A stretch of 64,000 bases of DNA from Sclerodactyla briareus. Taxonomy: Eukaryota; Echinodermata; Holothuroidea; Dendrochirotida; Sclerodactylidae. This document shows, in pieces, positions 12,130-23,220 of this stretch. Both the position numbers and the translations under genes were made by a program. How positions within the stretch are numbered: position 1 is the first letter of the stretch; each line of letters starts with the position of its first letter. The DNA lies in NCBI GenBank assembly GCA_026419785.1, contig JAODTK010005568.1, positions 124,001-188,000 of the forward strand, read 5' to 3'. The notes beneath the pieces were generated by a model that made no database searches, had not been told where the DNA came from, and saw only the letters and a program-made list of their open reading frames with translations.

Positions 12130-12560
12130 GCCATTTCCAGCGATCTATGAGGAATAAAAAGCTCAATTCCCCGGAACGCTACGCGCCAACCAATGGCGGC
12201 ACTCTGCTTAGATAGTCGATAGGCCAGGTTCGGAATTACAGTTTAATGAGATGATAATGATGTTGTGCCAAAGGTCAGGAGGGGACGACGCAAGTTCGAA
12301 GTTGAACGTACAGTGTGCAGAACGATCTTTCGAAACTCCCCTGCCGGAAATTACAAATCCTGCCAACAGATTTTCCCCCATACTTATCAACAATAACATC
12401 CGAAACATGGGATGAATTGGTTGTGTTTTCGAATAGGCCTAGTGGTGACAGTTTAAAAATGAGCCGTAACGCTATTGCTATGTGCGGGATCTCGTCTATT
12501 CCCCGAATATTCAGTGGTGAGCATGCCCAACTACAACCATGAACTGGCTTATTGTAGTCC
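12130..12560 (+). repeat. Dispersed repeat E, copy 1
   Basis: Aligns with 13070-13495 at an offset near 932. The shared order is 'ctctgcttagatagtc', 'acgtacagtgtgca', 'cgaaactcccc', then 80 identical bases at 12407-12486, then 'gagcatgc'. Outside the identical block the copies differ by many indels and substitutions. Confidence 0.65.
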
Positions 12561-12813
12561 CGCACCTCCCCCCACCCCCTCATTTTTCGAAACGGATCGA
12601 CGCTCCTGATCGTGCATCCTGGTGCATTTTATTGGAGAACGTCAGAGAGAGAGAGGGGGAGGGAAAGGTAAAGGAGAATCGAGAGGGGGGAGACGGGAGA
12701 GAAGGGGGTGGGGCTCTACGTACAAAACCAACTTCCCTACACAATTTAACTCCGCAGCAAGGGAGAGACAGATCGGTTGCGAAAAAATGCCACAGCTTCA
12801 TCATATCAGTGAC

Positions 12814-12966
12814 CATGAATTGGAGGCTGTTTTGTGGCAGACAACATCAACGTGTATGGGTTTTATTGGCAGGAATCATTGCTGTCGCTCTATGTGGTTC
12901 CCTCATAGTATTTTTAAGTGGAGAAAGAACACCCAATCAACCCTCAGATTCAACATCTTCACCATA
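12814..12966 (+). CDS. Candidate single-span membrane peptide (50 codons, weak)
   Basis: An ATG in fair context (A at -3, 'gaccatga') opens a 50-codon frame ending in TAA. Residues 1-13 are basic. Residues about 14-34 form an uninterrupted hydrophobic stretch rich in Val, Leu, Ala and Ile, long enough for a membrane helix. The tail is Ser/Thr/Pro-rich. This is the layout of a type II membrane protein start or signal anchor. Against it: it is short, matches no family I recognise, lies between two repeat copies, and the frame also opens upstream through low-complexity purine sequence. It may be chance. Confidence 0.2.
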
Positions 12967-13069
12967 ATGTGCATAGATTGTTGTTTTTAATGCCATCCCA
13001 CCAGCAGGCACTTCGAGCAGGCACTCCGTTTTCAATCGATATTAATTAGTAATAATGGTCCCTCTCGGG

Positions 13070-13495
13070 TCATTTCCGGCCGATCTGGGAGAGATCGAAA
13101 CCCCAAATTTCCAAGTACGACCGGCCAACCCATAGGTGGCGCTCCGCTTAGATAGTCACCCCCCCCCTCCCCTCCCGGTTGACAAATCCTTAATCCTGGC
13201 GTAGGCGCCCTAATGCACGTACAGTGTGCAAAAACATCTTCGAAACTCCCCCTTCGAACATTACAAATCTAAGCCAACCACAAACTAAACTATCACAGAT
13301 TCCCGCCCATATTCATCAACTAACATCCAAAAACATATATGGGATGAATTGGTTGTGTTTTCGAATAGGCCTAGTGGTGACAGTTTAAAAATGAGCCGTA
13401 ACGCTATTGCTATGTGCGTGAGCCTCGTCTATTCCCCCGAAACTAGTAGGGGTGAGCATGCGCACTACTACCCAACTGGCCCCCTTATTGAGAAA
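13070..13495 (+). repeat. Dispersed repeat E, copy 2
   Basis: Second copy of the 12130-12560 repeat, in the same orientation, preceded by 'ccggccgatctggg' as at 11110. Contains the identical 80-base block at 13339-13418. A C run lies at about 13157-13163. Confidence 0.65.
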
Positions 13496-15599
13496 TCAAA
13501 GACTCGTCCGCACAGCTCGCGATGCGTCGCGACGCGTCACGATATTTCATGTTACTGGTGCTATATTTTTTCAAACCGCTTGTAACTTGGAATGGGCAGA
13601 AACGAACAAATAAGCGTCGGATTTGTCCCACCATTTGTTCGGTTATTTCCTGGATCAGGAAGTCAATTAATATTAATTAAGTAACCCTGACCGTGTATTA
13701 CCATCACCGTGGATGGATACCGGCGAAAGGTTCCTTATTTTTTGACAGGAGTGACGGCCTACACGAATGCTTCGATGCCTGAGAACTTGCTTCGGAGCGT
13801 GTAGTTCTTGTTCTAGGCCTATCCGAATTTTCCCGTCGCGAAGGCCGGCTGCGACGAGCCAACCAACAGATGGGGCCTTGTGGACTGACTAACTTTTGAA
13901 ACAAGAAGAACATGAATCGAAGAGCTTCCTTGCATTTCCTGCATCGATTTGGCAAATCGTGCACCAACCCCCTTCATCATCGCAGGCCAGGCTTTTACAG
14001 TATATTAGTCTGCCAACAATTGGGGGGCGTGAGCACGGGTTGCCCCGTGGATACGGCACTGAGATGCCAGCAGCCGTAGCCAAATGGCAGTTAAGTTATT
14101 AAAACCTCATCTTGTTGCGGACTCTAGAAACTTCACTGAAGGATAGTTGTCTAGTATCGTACCCGTACTCCGTGGGTCTCGTACTAGTACTTATACTCTT
14201 ATCGGTGTGAGTAACTCGTACTCAGGCCGTGTCTCACACTACAAGTCTGCCCGATAACGCTACATTGTTTTCACATATGATAATGCAGAATACAGAAGTG
14301 ATGGTAGCGAGCCTTTAATGGAACTCATGGGATGCAAAGAAACATTGATCGCTTGCTTGTGCGGCCTGTGCTATTACACATTTCAAACAGCGATGTTATG
14401 TCATTTCAAAGTTAATACATCAACAATTTCCTCCCATGTATTGGGCTTCTTGGAAGCATCTTACACGAGCTCGTGTAGTCTCGTCCGATACTTCAAGGGA
14501 TATGAACCAAATAATAGGTCTTCCTCAAACGACGAATGTGTGACAAGAGAGTAGATTGTTGTTTGTTATGCTGCATGTGATTTGATAGTCAATGTTTTTT
14601 AGACGATGTGTCTTTTAATCGCCCTGGCTACGAGTTTACACCCTCTAGTGTTTGGCATATGTATCAGGGTGAACATCACAATCGTCTAATTAGATGTGAA
14701 TATGCTTCATATTGTTAAGCGGCAGATCAAGTCATTTCTCAGCGTTGTCAATGGTAAAAAAAAACAGGGTTAACTCACACAGTAAAATTATACGCGGCCT
14801 CGTGGAGGTTCGGCCTTAATTATATTTTGCCTGTTACATCACAGGGTGGCTGGCAAGTCCGGCGGTAGGAGACGACATACTAGTTGGAAGGTTGCTATAA
14901 TAAGGAGCTAAAATTAAAGCGATTAGTCATCACCCCGTGGTGTTCTCACTACTACCGTGAGAAACCCTTTTTACAGTATGAAGCGACTCGAAGTTGTCGG
15001 GGTATATACCCATGAAATTTTGGATTGCACGGTGGAGTGGAGTAGATGTAGCCTATATAAACGTTCGATGGTTGCTGGATCACAAGATGAAATCATCGAG
15101 TCTTGAACATGACTATAGTGATTTGATACGCACCAATACTAATATAGGCAACCCGACTGGTTGAGGTAATTCTTGTCCAAACGTTTACAAATGTTGGCGC
15201 TGCGTGTGAGAAGTAGAGCCACTATTGGTGAACGAGCCTCCGCAATAATGTTCTGTTCAGGAGGAAATAACAACAGTGTGACGTTAGACGACGTCTTCCG
15301 TCGAATTCTGATAGCTTTCAGTTTACGTACAGAAGACTCACCTTTTTCCTTTTTTGAGTGTACACGCTTCAAGGCGAAAAGACAACCTGCTAAAAAAAAA
15401 CAAGCCAGGAAACCCGGGATTTAATTCATCTTTTGGTTGGTTTTCCCATAAATATACCATATGGTAGCAAAATACCAACATATCATCTGCAGGGTTTTCT
15501 TTGGCAAATCCCAACCCCCCCACCCCCCCCCCCTCCCAACTTCTCAAACTAGAGCCACCAATTGGCTGTAGCTCAAACCGCACAAAGTACCAAGACAAA
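13496..15599. other. Unassigned 2.1 kb
   Basis: No repeat family is recognised. A CpG-dense palindrome-like patch ('cgatgcgtcgcgacgcgt') is near 13518-13540. A TATATAAA word is at 15053-15060 without any convincing downstream gene. A Cys-rich minus-strand frame at 13889-14083 is listed separately. C runs lie at about 15513-15533. Confidence 0.35.
13889..14083 (-). CDS. Cys-rich fragment, possible TTF/BED-like zinc finger (weak)
   Basis: A 64-codon minus-strand frame has two Cys, an acidic-Gly stretch, then 'WCTIC' about 40 residues in, followed by Phe and two further Cys with 'CFKS' before a stop. The Trp-Cys-x-x-Cys core followed by Phe and Phe-Lys-Ser recalls the N-terminal zinc finger of hAT-derived and ZNF862-like proteins. 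The downstream His residues would lie past the stop, in another frame. No transposase body is visible nearby. It could be a decayed hAT fragment or chance. Confidence 0.2.
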   Translation of the reverse strand: MATAAGISVPYPRGNPCSRPPIVGRLIYCKSLACDDEGGWCTICQIDAGNARKLFDSCSSCFKS

Positions 15600-17070
15600 T
15601 GTACAATTATGTGACAAAAATGTTAAGATCATGGGCCAAGTAGCAGTTTCAAACAAAGGCCTATTGTGCCACTTTACGACTTTTGACCATGCATGGCCCA
15701 AAAGCAGTCAATAAATATTTCACATGGGCTGCAGGGCCACAGTGATACTGGGCCTTGGGTCCTATATCCCTGACCACCCTGAAGGTACGGCTATTAGACA
15801 ATCATTATGACTGAACATCAGCAATGTTGAACAGGATTTGTAGGAGATACAAGGATTTTGCAGTATTTCATATGTGGGCACTAGGGCTCACAAATTCCCC
15901 AAAGACCTGCAAGGCCCTCCTACACAAGGACCGGACATTAACTTAGAAGTATTAAAATCATCGAAGCTTGTTGTGAGACGACGAATTTTCAAGTACCATT
16001 GTGTGAAAATTTCATAGAATGGGCCCAAGTAGGAACTTGGAAAAGAACATTCCTGGACACCCCATAGGTACGCTGTCGAGACCATCATTATGACCGAATG
16101 TGTCAGCACTGTTGTGCCCCAACAAAATTCGTAAGAGTAGAAACCATTTTGCGTGATTCTACATGATGAGCCAGAGGGCCCACACTGGGCCTTGGAACCT
16201 ATTTCCTGGGCACCATGAAGGTATGGTAATTGGACCACAATATGCCTCTGAACAGAGCAATGTCCAACAATTTCTAGGAGACACAGGATTTGCAGTATTT
16301 TAATATGCTGGGCCCCCTATGGGACCAAACTTGGCCTTGAGCCCAAAATTCTGAACACCCTCAATGGCCCTCTACCCAAAGACATTTACATGTAACTTGA
16401 AGAAAATCAATTTATATTGTGGGAGGAGATGCATTCTAGTAAAATTTCATAATGGGCCCAGTGCCATGTGGGACCCTTAGACCGAACATTCGCGAACACC
16501 CCAAAGGTACGGCTGTTAGACCATCACTATGAACGATGGCAGCATTGTGCCACTGAAATTTGAAGGGAGAAGCATTGGCCTAATTCCAATGACGGGCCCC
16601 CGGGCCCACATGGGCCTTGGCGACCTAAATCCTGGGCACATGAAGGTAAGCTATTAGACAATAATAGACTGAACATCGCACTGAGTGCAACAAAGTTGTA
16701 AAGAATACAAGATGTGTGCAATATTCATTATAATGGGCCCTGGGGCCTAAATGGGCCTGAACCCAAAATTCATTAAAAAACCCCCTATTGGACCTCTTAC
16801 CCGAGGACCTTACCTGGTAACTCTGAGAAAATCAATTTAATATTGTGCGAGGAGATGCATCCAAGTACTATTATGTGAAATTCATAAAATGGCCTCGGGC
16901 CCGAGTGGGACCTTGGACCAAAAATTCCTGCATACACCCGAAGGTACGGCTGTTAGACCATCATTATGACCGAACATCAAGCCAGGTGCACCAAAATTTC
17001 AGGGAGGAGATACATTTATATTTTACACATTAATGGTCTATTCTGCCCTTTAAAGACCTTTGACCTTGAC
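15600..17070 (+). repeat. 430-base tandem repeat family C
   Basis: A 'caccctgaaggtacgg' phrase recurs near 15776, 16211 and 16637 (periods about 435 and 426). A related half-unit phrase 'caccccaaaggtacgg' falls near 16058, 16497 and 16933. Other periodic words are 'gggcccaagtgg', 'ccatcattatgaccgaa', 'aggagatgcat' and 'tgtgaaatttcat'. Each unit thus contains a diverged internal duplication. The left edge ('agatcatgggcc', 'gcagtcaataaatattt') matches the left edges of the related blocks at about 50030 and 56220, so the family has fixed ends and is dispersed rather than a simple satellite. Confidence 0.75.
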
Positions 17071-17530
17071 CTTCACAAAGTCAAAATATCCCATGGGCAA
17101 ATAAACTTGTGACCAGTTTGCGTCGACATCCACACAGAATGACCTTTTGGGGGTCCAAATAGGCAATGTTGACACACGGATAGGCAGGCAGACAGGCGGC
17201 AGGTAGGTAGGTAGGAAAAGTAATAATAATAATAAACTATATCGGTCTTATATAGCGCGTTTCCACGTCGAATCGAAGACATGCTCAAAGCGCTTTACAG
17301 ATATTACACCTGATCATTAGTGACTTGTCACACCCGACTAGAAAGCACGCACCTTCGCTTGTTCTCCCCGACGCACCATTCCAGTACGTCGCTTCATCGT
17401 GTCTACGGGGGGGACCTCCCAATAGGCTGCCACATACGGCCCTCGCTACTCTTCACAAGTCACCTCACAGTACCCACTTAACACGTGGGTGGCGTAAAAC
17501 ATTTCAGGAGACATTCCTTGTCCAACGCAC
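17071..17530 (+). repeat. TAA-tailed 'tatagcgc' dispersed repeat
   Basis: A short TAA run at 17219-17234 leads into 'tcttatatagcgcgtttcca' and then 'gctcaaagcgctttacag', an inverted pair of AGCGC words. This is a widespread short repeat type in marine animals. Related forms follow TAA runs near 18711 and 26200. The rest of the stretch, to the GC run at 17531, shows no gene. Confidence 0.5.
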
Positions 17531-17570
17531 TGCGGGCGGGCGGGCGGGCGGACGGGACAGACAGACAGAA

Positions 17571-17621
<51 letters not shown>

Positions 17622-17756
17622 AAGACAGACAGACAGACAGACAGACAGACGACAGACAGAAGATAGATAGTAGATAGATAGATAGATAGGATAGATAGAT
17701 AGAGAGATAGATAGAATAGATAGATAGATAGAAGATAGATAGATAGATAGAGTGAT
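17531..17756 (+). repeat. Compound simple repeat (CGGG)n-(GACA)n-(GATA)n
   Basis: Three blocks in series: GC-only at 17531-17554, GACA units at 17555-17662, GATA units from 17662 to 17756, each with rare single-base interruptions. The same GATA/GACA pairing occurs on the other strand at 49481-49617 and 55675-55812. Frames across it encode only simple repeats and are not genes. Confidence 0.9.
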
Positions 17757-18570
17757 AGCAAAATCGTTACGGCTTATTTCAAACTGGCACCACTATTTGA
17801 AGCTATTTGAACGACGATCCAAATTCATCCCCTATGTTTGGATGTTATTGTTGATAAGAATGGGGGAGATCTGTGAAGTTTTGCGATGGCAGGATTCGTA
17901 ATTTTCGCAGGGGAGTTCGAAGATCGATTCTGCAACACTGTACGTAAACGCGAGAGCGGTCATACCCTTTATGACCGTATTGACACTCTTAAATCCCATC
18001 AAAAGTAACTCCGAAAGGGCTAATATGGAATGCAGTCAATCTGTAAGTCAAACGTCTGGTTTGGGTTGATGTCGTGGCTCTGCGTGTGAATTGAAGACTG
18101 AGAAGGGGGGGGGGGGGGTCAACCCCATTTCTAAGGGGCACTTCCTTGGCTTCCGACCTCACCCCCCCCCCCCCCCCAATGACCAATCTTTCGGTACGCG
18201 CTGATGGAGAGCAGAATCTGTTTGCAAAGTCAATCTGCTGAACGGCAGTCCTCGAACCAGCGCGTCGTGTGTAAACACACTGTTACGTCCAGCCGGTCAC
18301 AGACAAAATTCGATACCGAAGCGGGTGTGTGTTCCATATCCGTTTGTATGGACTCCATCAATATATTTGAAGCAGAATCGATGTTTTATATTGTAGATGT
18401 TTAAGACCGTTACAAACTGGACGAAGCGTTGATACTGTTGATGGCGGCGCATTGCCGAAATCTCGTGAGTGTCGGATGTATGGAGCAACAGGTAATCGGG
18501 AATATCAAGTTCTAGGAAAGACTACTTCAATTCTCCACTGACGGCTCTGCAGTTGCAGTAATTCAGGCGC
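17757..18570. other. Unassigned
   Basis: G run 18106-18118 and C run 18163-18177. Short frames at 18204-18404 (plus) and 18297-18488 (minus) have no recognisable motif. Confidence 0.35.
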
Positions 18571-18607
18571 GTATTCAAGCATGGGGAGGCCTGGGGGCTC
18601 GCGCAAC

Positions 18608-18900
18608 GGCACGGTAGAGGAAGAGAGGGAAAGGACAAAAAAAAATGAGACGGGGGGGGGGGGGAGAGGGAGAGAAAAGAGAGAGGTTGAAAGAGCGGAG
18701 AAGAAGAATCTAGTAGTAATAATAATATTATACCGGGTATGAACCTATGAAGCGCTAGAATCTACAAAGTATTCAATAGGGCGTACAGCCCATGAGAGCT
18801 AACTTGAAAAAATGAGATTCAAATGGGACTTGAACGAGCCAAGAGTGGGAACTTGTGATTGTGATGGGCAGACAGAGCTTGAGCCCGGCTAATGGAAAGG
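18608..18900 (+). repeat. Purine tract followed by TAA-associated short repeat
   Basis: Purines dominate 18608-18708, including a G run at 18651-18664. A TAGTAATAA run at 18711-18730 then leads into 'gaagcgctagaatctacaa' and 'gggcgtacagccc', which resembles the 'tatagcgc' repeat at 17219. No coding sequence. Confidence 0.45.
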
Positions 18901-18979
18901 CGCGATCGCTATAGGTTTCAGTTTAGTTCTTGCAAAGTAGAGTGAGTGCATTGGCCAGAACGAAGGGTATAGCGTGTAT

Positions 18980-21450
18980 TTTACCCGAAAAATGACAAGT
19001 CGTAAGACAAGTATAGGATGGTGCCATAATATGGATGCATTATACACAATAAGACAATATTTGAATTTAATTCTGAAATCAACAGGTCAACAGTGCAAAG
19101 AATGGACGTGCTCAACGACGGTTATGGATGAACAGTCAACCCAAGCCTGGCTGCACTGTTGTGCAGACGTGCAGCCTGTGTCAAATACCCTGGAATTTCC
19201 GAACTGTTGCAATAGTCCAAGTGAATGTGAATGAAAGAATGTAACAGAGTGCTCAGGTTTTAGAAGACTATGTTTTATTATCTCTCGAGATTGAAAAAAA
19301 TATAGTAGAACCCAGTCTTTGCAAACTTTGATGACATGTTATCCATGTTCTGTTCTTATCAAAAATAAATCCGAGGGTGCGGACTGATACATGAATTAAT
19401 ATGAAAGCATTAACAACGTTGATGGATCTTTTTTTTTTATACGATGACCTTAGGGGCCTGGTACAGTGAGCCCGGAGAAATGAATTCAGTTCTCGAATCG
19501 TTAAGTTTCAAATTATGAGCAACCATGCAATCTCTTATGTCAGAGCTACAGCTGCATTAGATTGAAGCATCGGTTTCGAAGTATTATTTTGCGGTTTTGC
19601 CAACTGGTACATCAGAATAGGCAACCGGTGTTCAAGTGGGTTGAAATTTTACTCTAAATGAGGATGCCGTGTACAAAGTGAAACAAAGCGTCCTGGCACG
19701 AGCCTGTGGAACACCGTGTTCCCCAGGGATTTCTCAGAGGGGATACACCACCATCAGTGGACAAGTTGCAAAATCTGATCAGCCAAAAACCTTCTTACAA
19801 GCTTTCGAAATGAACTGAAGGTTAGACTGGTCTAAGATTCATTCAATTCTGGTGGGAGAGTAGGCTTCTTAGATAGAGGACAGACAAAGCTCTCTTCCAG
19901 GACTCATGAAACTCACCAGTAGTAATTGATGTGTTAATGAAGCCTAGTTATGGACGGAGAAAGAGTAGCACTAAGTAATTTGACAATTTAGTGGGGGCCC
20001 TGCGGGCAAATCCAAGTGGCGACGAACAGTTGTGTAGTTTTTAAAACCTTTTCGAGACATACGACCCGAGACCTCAGAGGAATGGTTCTAAAACGGCACC
20101 AGGAGGGTTAGAATTGCTATGAATCGAAAGTCTCAGTCTCATTAGTGATGAACTCAGACACGAATATGACGTAACTTCGAGTCAAAGGTCGCATTATGTC
20201 GGTGGCAGCTGAGACTATTTGTATGTGACGGGAAAGATGCATCAGTGTCTTACCGAACAAGTGTTTTTGTTTGTGTTAAAACGCCGTATAACGTCCTTCC
20301 GAATGTCACCTCCACACTAGCCCCAACTTGTCGTAATAAGCATCAGAGGTCTTTAAACTTTTTGTATGCTCTTCGTTCAGTGAATTTAACCCGTTTCAGA
20401 GTTTTTTGTCACTCCTCCAAACATTTTCATCAGCGTCTACGTCAGCGTTAGCAGCTTCAACTCACGCTACACCAGGAAACAGTTGGGCGAACAGTAAATA
20501 GTCCTAGTAAGGAGGGGGGCATGCTTATCTAGAACGAGAGCGTAAACAAGAATCATATGGGAAGATAAACGTTCCAGGTCTTCCGCAGGAGCTGCGATCA
20601 GGCACTGCTCTCAAATCAGACTCGAAAACCATGCCAGGCAATCGAGGAGCCTTCCTAATATGTAATGGGCAGTCGGTAATTCTAAACTGACAGTGCACAA
20701 AACAATGATCTGAACATAATCGGAGTATCTACATCAGCACCTGGATTGTGTCTAAATCCGAGTAATGGATAAGGTCCAATTTGTTCCCATTACATGTGTT
20801 ATGTAGGGAAGTTGACATGTTGTGTCAACCCGAAAGTATTCAGAATAGAGTTGAACTTAAGTCACGGTGTCATGGGGTTTAATGACAAGTATGTTAAAAG
20901 TCCGGCACCATTTATTGGATTATGGACTGGTCGCAATTGAGGAGCCCGGTGAAGAAATTTCGAACTCACACCTTCTCAGGAACCCCCCTATGCAGTTGAC
21001 ACGGGGAGCAATAGAATACGGTATCCGGTATATGACCAGCATAACAACATTGAAATTATTATAACGTAAGGACCACACCGAGAATTCAAAACTATCCTTT
21101 TCCCCATGTCTCACGGATGACGTGAATGGCCGACTTGAAAGAATGGCCTCTGTCCACCCCTATTCTCTAGCCAAACGAGGTTGATCAAGAAACCTAATCC
21201 CCCCAAACCCCCCCCATTCCCCTTACCCCGAGGGGTGATATCGTCGGTCGGTCCTTAATCCGAGTCTCGTAGCGGAGCCAAATGTCGAGATTTTCATGGA
21301 ATTCATTGGAATTTCCGCACAGATGGAATATGCAAATTGATGTGAGCATGCCAAAGGGCCTCACGGGGGATCGATCGGCAAGCCCGTACACTCAGGATAG
21401 ATAAACTTTTTACCATGTTCACATTGCGACGCCGTTTGGACTCTTTGAAT
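18980..21450 (-). pseudogene. L2/CR1-like LINE: apurinic endonuclease plus reverse transcriptase, frame-broken
   Basis: Reading the minus strand from 21450 down, motifs of one ORF2-type protein appear in order across shifting frames. Endonuclease N part: 'LDIWLR' and a Gly-rich 'GGGLG'-type patch near 21200-21290. Endonuclease core: 'FNVVMLVIYR' near 21030. Endonuclease C part: 'LTQHVNFPTH'-like then 'SDHCFVHCQFRI' near 20680-20800. Then a basic linker (20250-20470). Reverse transcriptase: 'SWKRAL', 'LRPV', 'STDGGVSPL' (19740-19910), a degraded catalytic box ('YSDV' where YADD is expected, about 19590), 'NLKLNDSRTEF' (about 19490), 'LLHSFIHIHLDYCNS' (about 19210) and 'RLHNSAARL' (about 19160). 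Most of the RT between the last N-terminal motif and the 'GVPQ'-type motif seems to be missing. The element is inactive. Family assignment is by motif spacing only. Confidence 0.75.
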
Positions 21451-22009
21451 TTAATTGACCGATCCCTGAATTCACCTGCCCGTTTTCCTCTTCGTTTGGT
21501 GGGATTGGTGTCTTCCAATTCAAAAGTTCAAATACCTCCAAGCACTGTGGGATCTATATAGTCAGCGCAGCGACCTGAATATAGGTGGATTATTGTGGCC
21601 TAACAGCTCATCTTTTGTTGTACGAGTGGATGACGGATTGCTCAGCAGATAATTGATTGCCACAAGTGGTACTGTATTGCATTCTCGAGCCGGAGGACCA
21701 GGTACATGTTTGCGGCTAGTGTGAGGCATACTCTAAGCATACCTGTCAGGATAGGCGCGCACAGTGATGCAATGATAAACAAACGTAGGTTACAAGGGTT
21801 GAAACGGTATAGAGACGAAGTTGAACCGTGAAAAAAAAAAATGACCATCCTATCAGGAAAATACGAAATTGAACATGAGGTCAATCAAATGCAACCAAAT
21901 ACACGGAACCACTGTACAACCCAAAACGACTTGAAGAGAATGAGTCAAACCTAGAAAAAAAACGCAATAAAACCAAGAGAACGAACAAACAAGAAAGACA
22001 AAAGGCTTC
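21451..22009. other. Unassigned
   Basis: Minus-strand frames at 21642-22129 are short and hydrophobic without known motifs. Nothing else is recognised. Confidence 0.35.
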
Positions 22010-22559
22010 GTGATCTCTTGACTGCCTCCATGACCTTTCACTGGAAGTTTGATGTCCCTTTGCCCGACACCCAAAAAATGGGATCATGTACTCATTCATG
22101 GGGAAACCCATGATAAGTATGAGCTTCATTTCCAGGTGGGGTCGGGTTATGCTCTTACAGAAGCTTGGAAATTGCCTAAAATAACCAGTTTTTTCACATT
22201 TTTCCTATTTCTCCAAAATGATCTCTGTCGCGAACACGAAACGGCGGCGGTGCTAGGGGTGCTGTACTCCCCATAATGACGCTGACCTCACCACATTTCA
22301 GTGGTTGGACCAAGCATTCTGGAACCTTTCCTCTTCCCGAGGATGTTTCAGACTTGACCTCTAATGACCCTCAGATGGCGTTTGACCTGACCCCAAAACG
22401 CGGCATTATGTATTCCGATTATGGGGAACCACACAAACAAAGTATGAGCTTCATCCATCTAGGAGGGGCGAGTTATCACAAGCAGTACAACCACACAACA
22501 TACATGCACACACTACGGCCCATGAATGCAAAGGTTCATCTGACTTCGTCAAGGACTCA
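22010..22559 (+). repeat. 320-base tandem repeat family, block 2a
   Basis: Two unit phases with 'tactcattcatggggaa' and 'gtatgagcttcatt', then 'tccgattatggggaac' and 'agtatgagcttcatccatc'. The second unit passes into CA-rich sequence (22485-22515) at the position where other units read 'gtttacaagc'. Confidence 0.75.
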
Positions 22560-22815
22560 ATAATAATAATAATAAGTAATAATAATAAAATAATAATAAT
22601 AATTAATAATAATAATAATAATATAATAATAATAATACTTAAATCATAATAATCATAGTATACTACCTCCTACTAGTACTTACTAACAAAATAATCCAAT
22701 AATATTAGTAATAATAATAATTAACTATAATAATTCAATACTAATGAAATAACCTAATAAAATAATAATAATCAGATCATCAGTCATCATCAATCATAAT
22801 ATTAATAATTAATAC
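22560..22815 (+). repeat. Imperfect TAA/AAT microsatellite
   Basis: About 255 bases of TAA units, increasingly interrupted by CTA, TCA and TGA triplets to the right. It is embedded in the 320-base repeat, which resumes at about 22820. Confidence 0.85.
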
Positions 22816-23166
22816 CCAGCGGCACAAAGGCCTCCAGTGTATTCATATGACTGTTTCTGGCAGCCTATATTGCCAAACAGGAGGACTTGTACCAGCTCAA
22901 TATGGCACAATAACGTCTGACAACTTTCCCATTTTTACCAACCAACCAATCGGGTTCTGTACTCTTGATATGAAAGCTACACACTAAATGTCAAAGGTTT
23001 CCAGACTTTGATCTATGGTTGACCTATGATTGACGCTGACCTGACCCCCCCCCCCCACCAAAAAATGGGGGTTCATGGACTCATTATGAGGAACACACCA
23101 TCAAATTTGAGCTTGATCCAGCGGGTGGGTTGATTCGAATTAATACGTGTTCACACCCAGCCGTCA
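22816..23166 (+). repeat. 320-base tandem repeat family, block 2b
   Basis: Carries 'gacttgtaccagctcaatatgg', 'ccaatcgggttctgtactc', 'ctacacactaaatgtc' and 'tttccagactttgatct'. This subtype matches the inverted fragment at 34225-34390 more closely than the other blocks. A C run lies at 23047-23056. Confidence 0.7.
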
Positions 23167-23220
23167 CATACACACACACACACACACGCACCCACACACA
23201 CGCACACACACACACCACAC
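23167..23220 (+). repeat. Short CA microsatellite
   Basis: About 54 bases of CA with a few CG and CC interruptions. It follows 'gtgttcacaccc', the same unit position as the long CA tract at 23934. Confidence 0.9.

Noticed and set aside
15053-15060. TATATAAA as a core promoter
   Set aside because: No convincing first exon or initiator downstream; such words are common in AT-rich DNA.
15600-17070. CRISPR-like array
   Set aside because: Periodicity is about 430 bases with diverged units and no short identical repeats with unique spacers.
17325-17761. Frames of 85-113 codons through the GACA/GATA tract
   Set aside because: Simple-sequence translation with no protein-like composition.
18974-19234. 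86-codon plus frame as a gene
   Set aside because: It is antisense to the LINE post-RT motifs read on the minus strand.
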